Assembly (NCBI RefSeq): GCF_016107685.1
Contig: NZ_JABASY010000004.1
Coordinates: 1-64,000 of the forward strand
Length of the DNA stretch: 64,000 nt
From: Brevibacterium yomogidense
GTDB taxonomy: Bacteria; Actinomycetota; Actinomycetes; Actinomycetales; Brevibacteriaceae
Reading direction: 5' to 3'
Part shown: positions 61,769 to 64,000 of the stretch, piece after piece
Position numbering within the stretch: position 1 is the stretch's first letter
Layout: each line of letters starts with the position of its first letter
Translations under genes and position numbers: made by a program
The notes under the pieces: generated by a model
What the model saw: the letters and a program-made list of their open reading frames with translations, nothing else
Told to the model about the DNA's origin: nothing
Databases searched by the model: none

Positions 61769-63235
61769 ATGACCGGGTTCCCGGAGAAGAAGCACTATCC
61801 GATGCTCATCGGCGGCGAGTGGGTCGATGCACTCGACGGCGAGACGTCGGACGTCATCACCCCGATCGACCGCAACGTGGTCATCGCGACGGTCCCCCGC
61901 GGCAAGGAAGCGGACGCGGACCGCGCCGTCGAAGCCGCGCAGAAGGCGTTCCCCGGCTGGGCGGGCCTCCACTTCAAGGAGCGCCAGAAGCTCCTCCTCA
62001 AGGCCGCGGACGCACTCGAGGCGAAGGTCGAGGACCTCGCACAGCTCACCGCGGTGGACACGGGCAACGCCCTGCGCACGCAGGCGCGCCCCGAAGCGCA
62101 GACGCTCGTCGACCTCTTTCGCTTCATGGGCGGTGTCGCCGGTGAGGTGAAGGGCACGGTCCTGCCCGCGGGCGACGACCAGCTGCAGTACACCCGCCGT
62201 GAGCCCCTGGGCGTGGTCGCGGGGATCCTCCCGTGGAACTCGCCGCTCATGATCGCGGGCTTCAAGACCCCCGCCGCGCTGGCCGCCGGCAACACGCTGG
62301 TGCTCAAGTGCGCGGAGGATGCGCCGCTCACGATCCTCGAGATGGGCCGCATCATCAGCGACATCCTCCCGGCGGGCGTGCTCAACATCGTCACCGGCAA
62401 GGGCTCCGTCATCGGTGAGCGCCTGGCCGTCCACCCGGACGTCGCCAAGGTCTCCTTCACCGGTTCGACACCGGTGGGCCGCCACCTGGCAGAGGTCGCG
62501 GGGCGCCGCCTCGCGCACACGTCGATGGAGCTGGGCGGCAAGTCGCCCACCGTCGTCTTCCCGGATTCGGACACGGACGAGGTCGCGGACCAGGTGGTCC
62601 TCTCCACCCGCTTCGCACGCCAGGGGCAGTCCTGCACGTCCGGCTCGCGCCTCTTCATCCACGAGGACATCTACGATTCGTTCCTCGCGAAGGTCGTCGA
62701 CCGCATCTCGAAGATGACGGTGGGCGACCCGCGCGACGAGGCGAGCGACATCGGTGCCGTCAACTCGGAGAAGCAGTGGAACACCATCCAGAGCTACATC
62801 GAGATCGGTGAGTCGATGGAGGGCGTCGAGGTCGCCTACGACGGCCGCACGTCACTCGAGGTGGGCGAGCCCGGCTACTACCACGCCCCGATCATCTTCT
62901 CGAAGGCGCGCAACGACTGGCAGACCAGCCAGGAGGAGATCTTCGGCCCGGTGCTGTCCGTCATCCCGTGGTCGGACGTCGACGACGTCGTGGACATGGC
63001 GAACGACAGCGAGTTCGGCCTCGCCGCGTTCGTGTTCAGCAAGGACATCGACCGCGCGATCTCGACCGGCAACCGCATCCAGTCCGGCTGGGTCCAGATC
63101 AACCAGGGCGGCGGCCAGATGGTCGGCCAGTCCTACGGCGGCTACAAGCAGTCCGGTCTGGGCCGTGAGGCCTCGCTCGAGGGGATGCTCGAGGGCTTCA
63201 CCCAGATCAAGCAGGTGAACGTCAAGCTGCGTTGA
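61769..63235 (+). CDS. Aldehyde dehydrogenase
   Basis: A 488-residue NAD(P)-dependent enzyme. The catalytic Cys289 lies in RQGQSCTSGSRLF, the general-base Glu in MELGGKSPTVVF; LPWNSPLMIAGFKTPAALAAG and FGPVLSVIPW are conserved. Similarity is to the betaine-aldehyde/phenylacetaldehyde type, but the substrate is unclear. AAGGAGG precedes the ATG, and TATGCT at 61714-61719 is a possible -10 box. A strong hairpin ends the gene. Confidence 0.9.
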   Translation: MTGFPEKKHYPMLIGGEWVDALDGETSDVITPIDRNVVIATVPRGKEADADRAVEAAQKAFPGWAGLHFKERQKLLLKAADALEAKVEDLAQLTAVDTGNALRTQARPEAQTLVDLFRFMGGVAGEVKGTVLPAGDDQLQYTRREPLGVVAGILPWNSPLMIAGFKTPAALAAGNTLVLKCAEDAPLTILEMGRIISDILPAGVLNIVTGKGSVIGERLAVHPDVAKVSFTGSTPVGRHLAEVAGRRLAHTSMELGGKSPTVVFPDSDTDEVADQVVLSTRFARQGQSCTSGSRLFIHEDIYDSFLAKVVDRISKMTVGDPRDEASDIGAVNSEKQWNTIQSYIEIGESMEGVEVAYDGRTSLEVGEPGYYHAPIIFSKARNDWQTSQEEIFGPVLSVIPWSDVDDVVDMANDSEFGLAAFVFSKDIDRAISTGNRIQSGWVQINQGGGQMVGQSYGGYKQSGLGREASLEGMLEGFTQIKQVNVKLR

Positions 63236-63252
63236 CGGTCGTCCGCATGTCG

Positions 63253-63291
63253 CCGAGGCGCCGGTCACCTGCGGGGTGACCGGCGCCTCGG
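63253..63291 (+). terminator. Terminator of the aldehyde dehydrogenase gene
   Basis: CCGAGGCGCCGGTCACC (63253-63269) and GGTGACCGGCGCCTCGG (63275-63291) form a perfect 17-bp stem 18 nt after the stop codon. Confidence 0.8.
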
Positions 63292-63354
63292 CGGTGGGAG
63301 GTGGCCCCGCAGCAGTGAGGTCCGCAGGTAGACTCTGCGGCGAGGGAGGTGTCC

Positions 63355-63645
63355 ATGACGGAGAAGACGCAGGAGCAGGACGCGCAGAACGAGGGCGGCG
63401 AGGGGCTCGCGGAGCTCGACGCCGCCATCCTCGAGTTCGAGCGCACGTGGTTCACGTACGGCGGTGCGAAGGACCACGCGATCCGTGAACGCTTCGACCT
63501 GAGTGCCGGAGCGTACTTCCAGCGTCTGGCCGTCCTCCTGGACGATCCCCGTGCGTACGCGCACGATCCCATTCTCATCAAGCGGCTGCGTCGAATCCGT
63601 GACTCCCGGCAGCGCAGCCGTTCGGACGCCCGCATCGCGCGCTGA
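63355..63645 (+). CDS. DUF3263 family small protein
   Basis: A 96-residue protein with the DUF3263 pattern: ELDAAILEFERTWFTYGGAKDHAIRE in short pieces, RFDLSAGAYFQRLAVLLDDP and a basic end. The fold looks like a sigma-factor region 4-type helix-turn-helix, so DNA binding is possible; function is unknown. The ATG at 63355 has GGGAGG six bases upstream. TAGACT at 63329-63334 is the likely -10 box. A LytR_C gene follows, a common pairing in actinobacteria. Confidence 0.8.
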   Translation: MTEKTQEQDAQNEGGEGLAELDAAILEFERTWFTYGGAKDHAIRERFDLSAGAYFQRLAVLLDDPRAYAHDPILIKRLRRIRDSRQRSRSDARIAR

Positions 63646-63656
63646 GGAGTCGACAC

Positions 63657-64000
63657 GTGTCCACATACCCCGAAGACGAATTCGACCGGCTCCCACCCAC
63701 CGGGCGCCGCGGTGCCCACCGGCGGGACGACGGGATCGGCAGGCGCGGTGCCTACGTCCTCATCGCGGTGGTCGCCGTCGTCGCGATCCTCCTGGTCGTC
63801 GGTGTCTTCAACATCATCCGCACCTCCTTCTCTGACCCGGAGGAGCAGGTGGCGCCGCCGGCCGTCGAGCAGACGGAATCGCCTGACGAGGACCCGACGG
63901 AGGATGCCGACGATTCCGTCGCGGCGGTCGACCGGGAGGCGGTCGTCGTCGCCGTGTTCAACGGCTCCGGGGTGACCGGCGCGGGAGCGGCGTTCGCGGA
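63657..64000 (+). CDS. LytR C-terminal domain protein, start only
   Basis: The window holds the first 114 codons. A basic N-terminus (RGAHRRDDGIGRRGAYV) is followed by one membrane helix (about 34-55), an acidic Pro/Glu/Asp-rich linker and the beginning of a LytR_C domain (VVVAVFNGSGVTGAG). Such proteins sit outside the membrane and are linked to envelope maintenance. AGGAG lies before the GTG. The gene runs off the right edge. Confidence 0.75.
   Translation, partial: MSTYPEDEFDRLPPTGRRGAHRRDDGIGRRGAYVLIAVVAVVAILLVVGVFNIIRTSFSDPEEQVAPPAVEQTESPDEDPTEDADDSVAAVDREAVVVAVFNGSGVTGAGAAFA

Noticed and set aside
1..64000. CRISPR array, rRNA genes or prophage
   Set aside because: No regularly spaced repeats, no rRNA sequence and no phage structural genes were seen.

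Overview
The window is high-GC DNA from an actinobacterium (Actinomycetota), most likely of the Micrococcales type. It carries mshA (mycothiol synthesis) and a mycothiol-dependent formaldehyde dehydrogenase, carD, senX3-regX3 with a divergent phoU, a YhgE/Pip protein, many GTG starts, and at least seventeen promoters with a TAnnnT-like -10 box 6-8 nt before the start codon, as expected for leaderless mRNAs. I cannot name a species.

Layout. 0-9.3 kb: a possible insertion-sequence end, a secreted NlpC/P60 hydrolase, an M1 aminopeptidase with unusual insertions, a FUSC membrane protein, an XRE-cupin regulator divergent from an AzlCD exporter, a DUF2516 membrane protein and an acetyltransferase. 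9.5-29.8 kb is the conserved core: hydrolase and PIN-domain pair, mshA, ybjN-like gene, gpmA, phoU/senX3/regX3, carD, ispD, ispF, cysS, rlmB. Set into it are an amino-acid permease, an mscR-metallohydrolase pair and a two-subunit NSS transporter whose 39-residue small subunit is encoded at 25393-25512.

29.8-38 kb is an accessory segment. It holds a Fic gene flanked by two copies of a 49-bp promoter/operator element, a thiolase-like protein with its DUF35 partner, a decayed IS481 transposase, a TetR regulator divergent from a double-GNAT protein with a shared operator, a membrane-protein gene cut by a TGA where a Trp codon is likely, and a 5'-truncated ABC-2 permease.

38-49.5 kb: an ABC-like ATPase coupled to YhgE/Pip, an SDR dehydrogenase divergent from two coupled LacI regulators, otsBA (trehalose), a Ser/Thr kinase with a C-terminal membrane domain, a DsbA-like thioredoxin-fold protein and tRNA-Thr(TGT). 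49.7-64 kb: a two-component system followed by a perfect 22-bp palindrome and a secreted poly-Asp protein, a FadB-type fatty-acid oxidation enzyme, an NCS2 purine permease, an SGNH hydrolase, an amidohydrolase, a ThrE exporter, uracil-DNA glycosylase, an aldehyde dehydrogenase, a DUF3263 protein and the start of a LytR_C protein.

Joint functions. mshA makes the cofactor that the mscR-metallohydrolase pair uses to clear formaldehyde. PhoU, SenX3 and RegX3 are the phosphate-sensing unit. IspD and IspF are two steps of the MEP isoprenoid pathway. OtsA and OtsB make trehalose. A genome habit is visible throughout: conserved enzymes (PepN, IspD, CysS, OtsB, ThrE, the YhgE ATPase) carry low-complexity Ala/Pro/Asp/Gly inserts or tails, often encoded by short tandem repeats. 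Coordinates of short sites were counted by eye and could be off by one or two bases.
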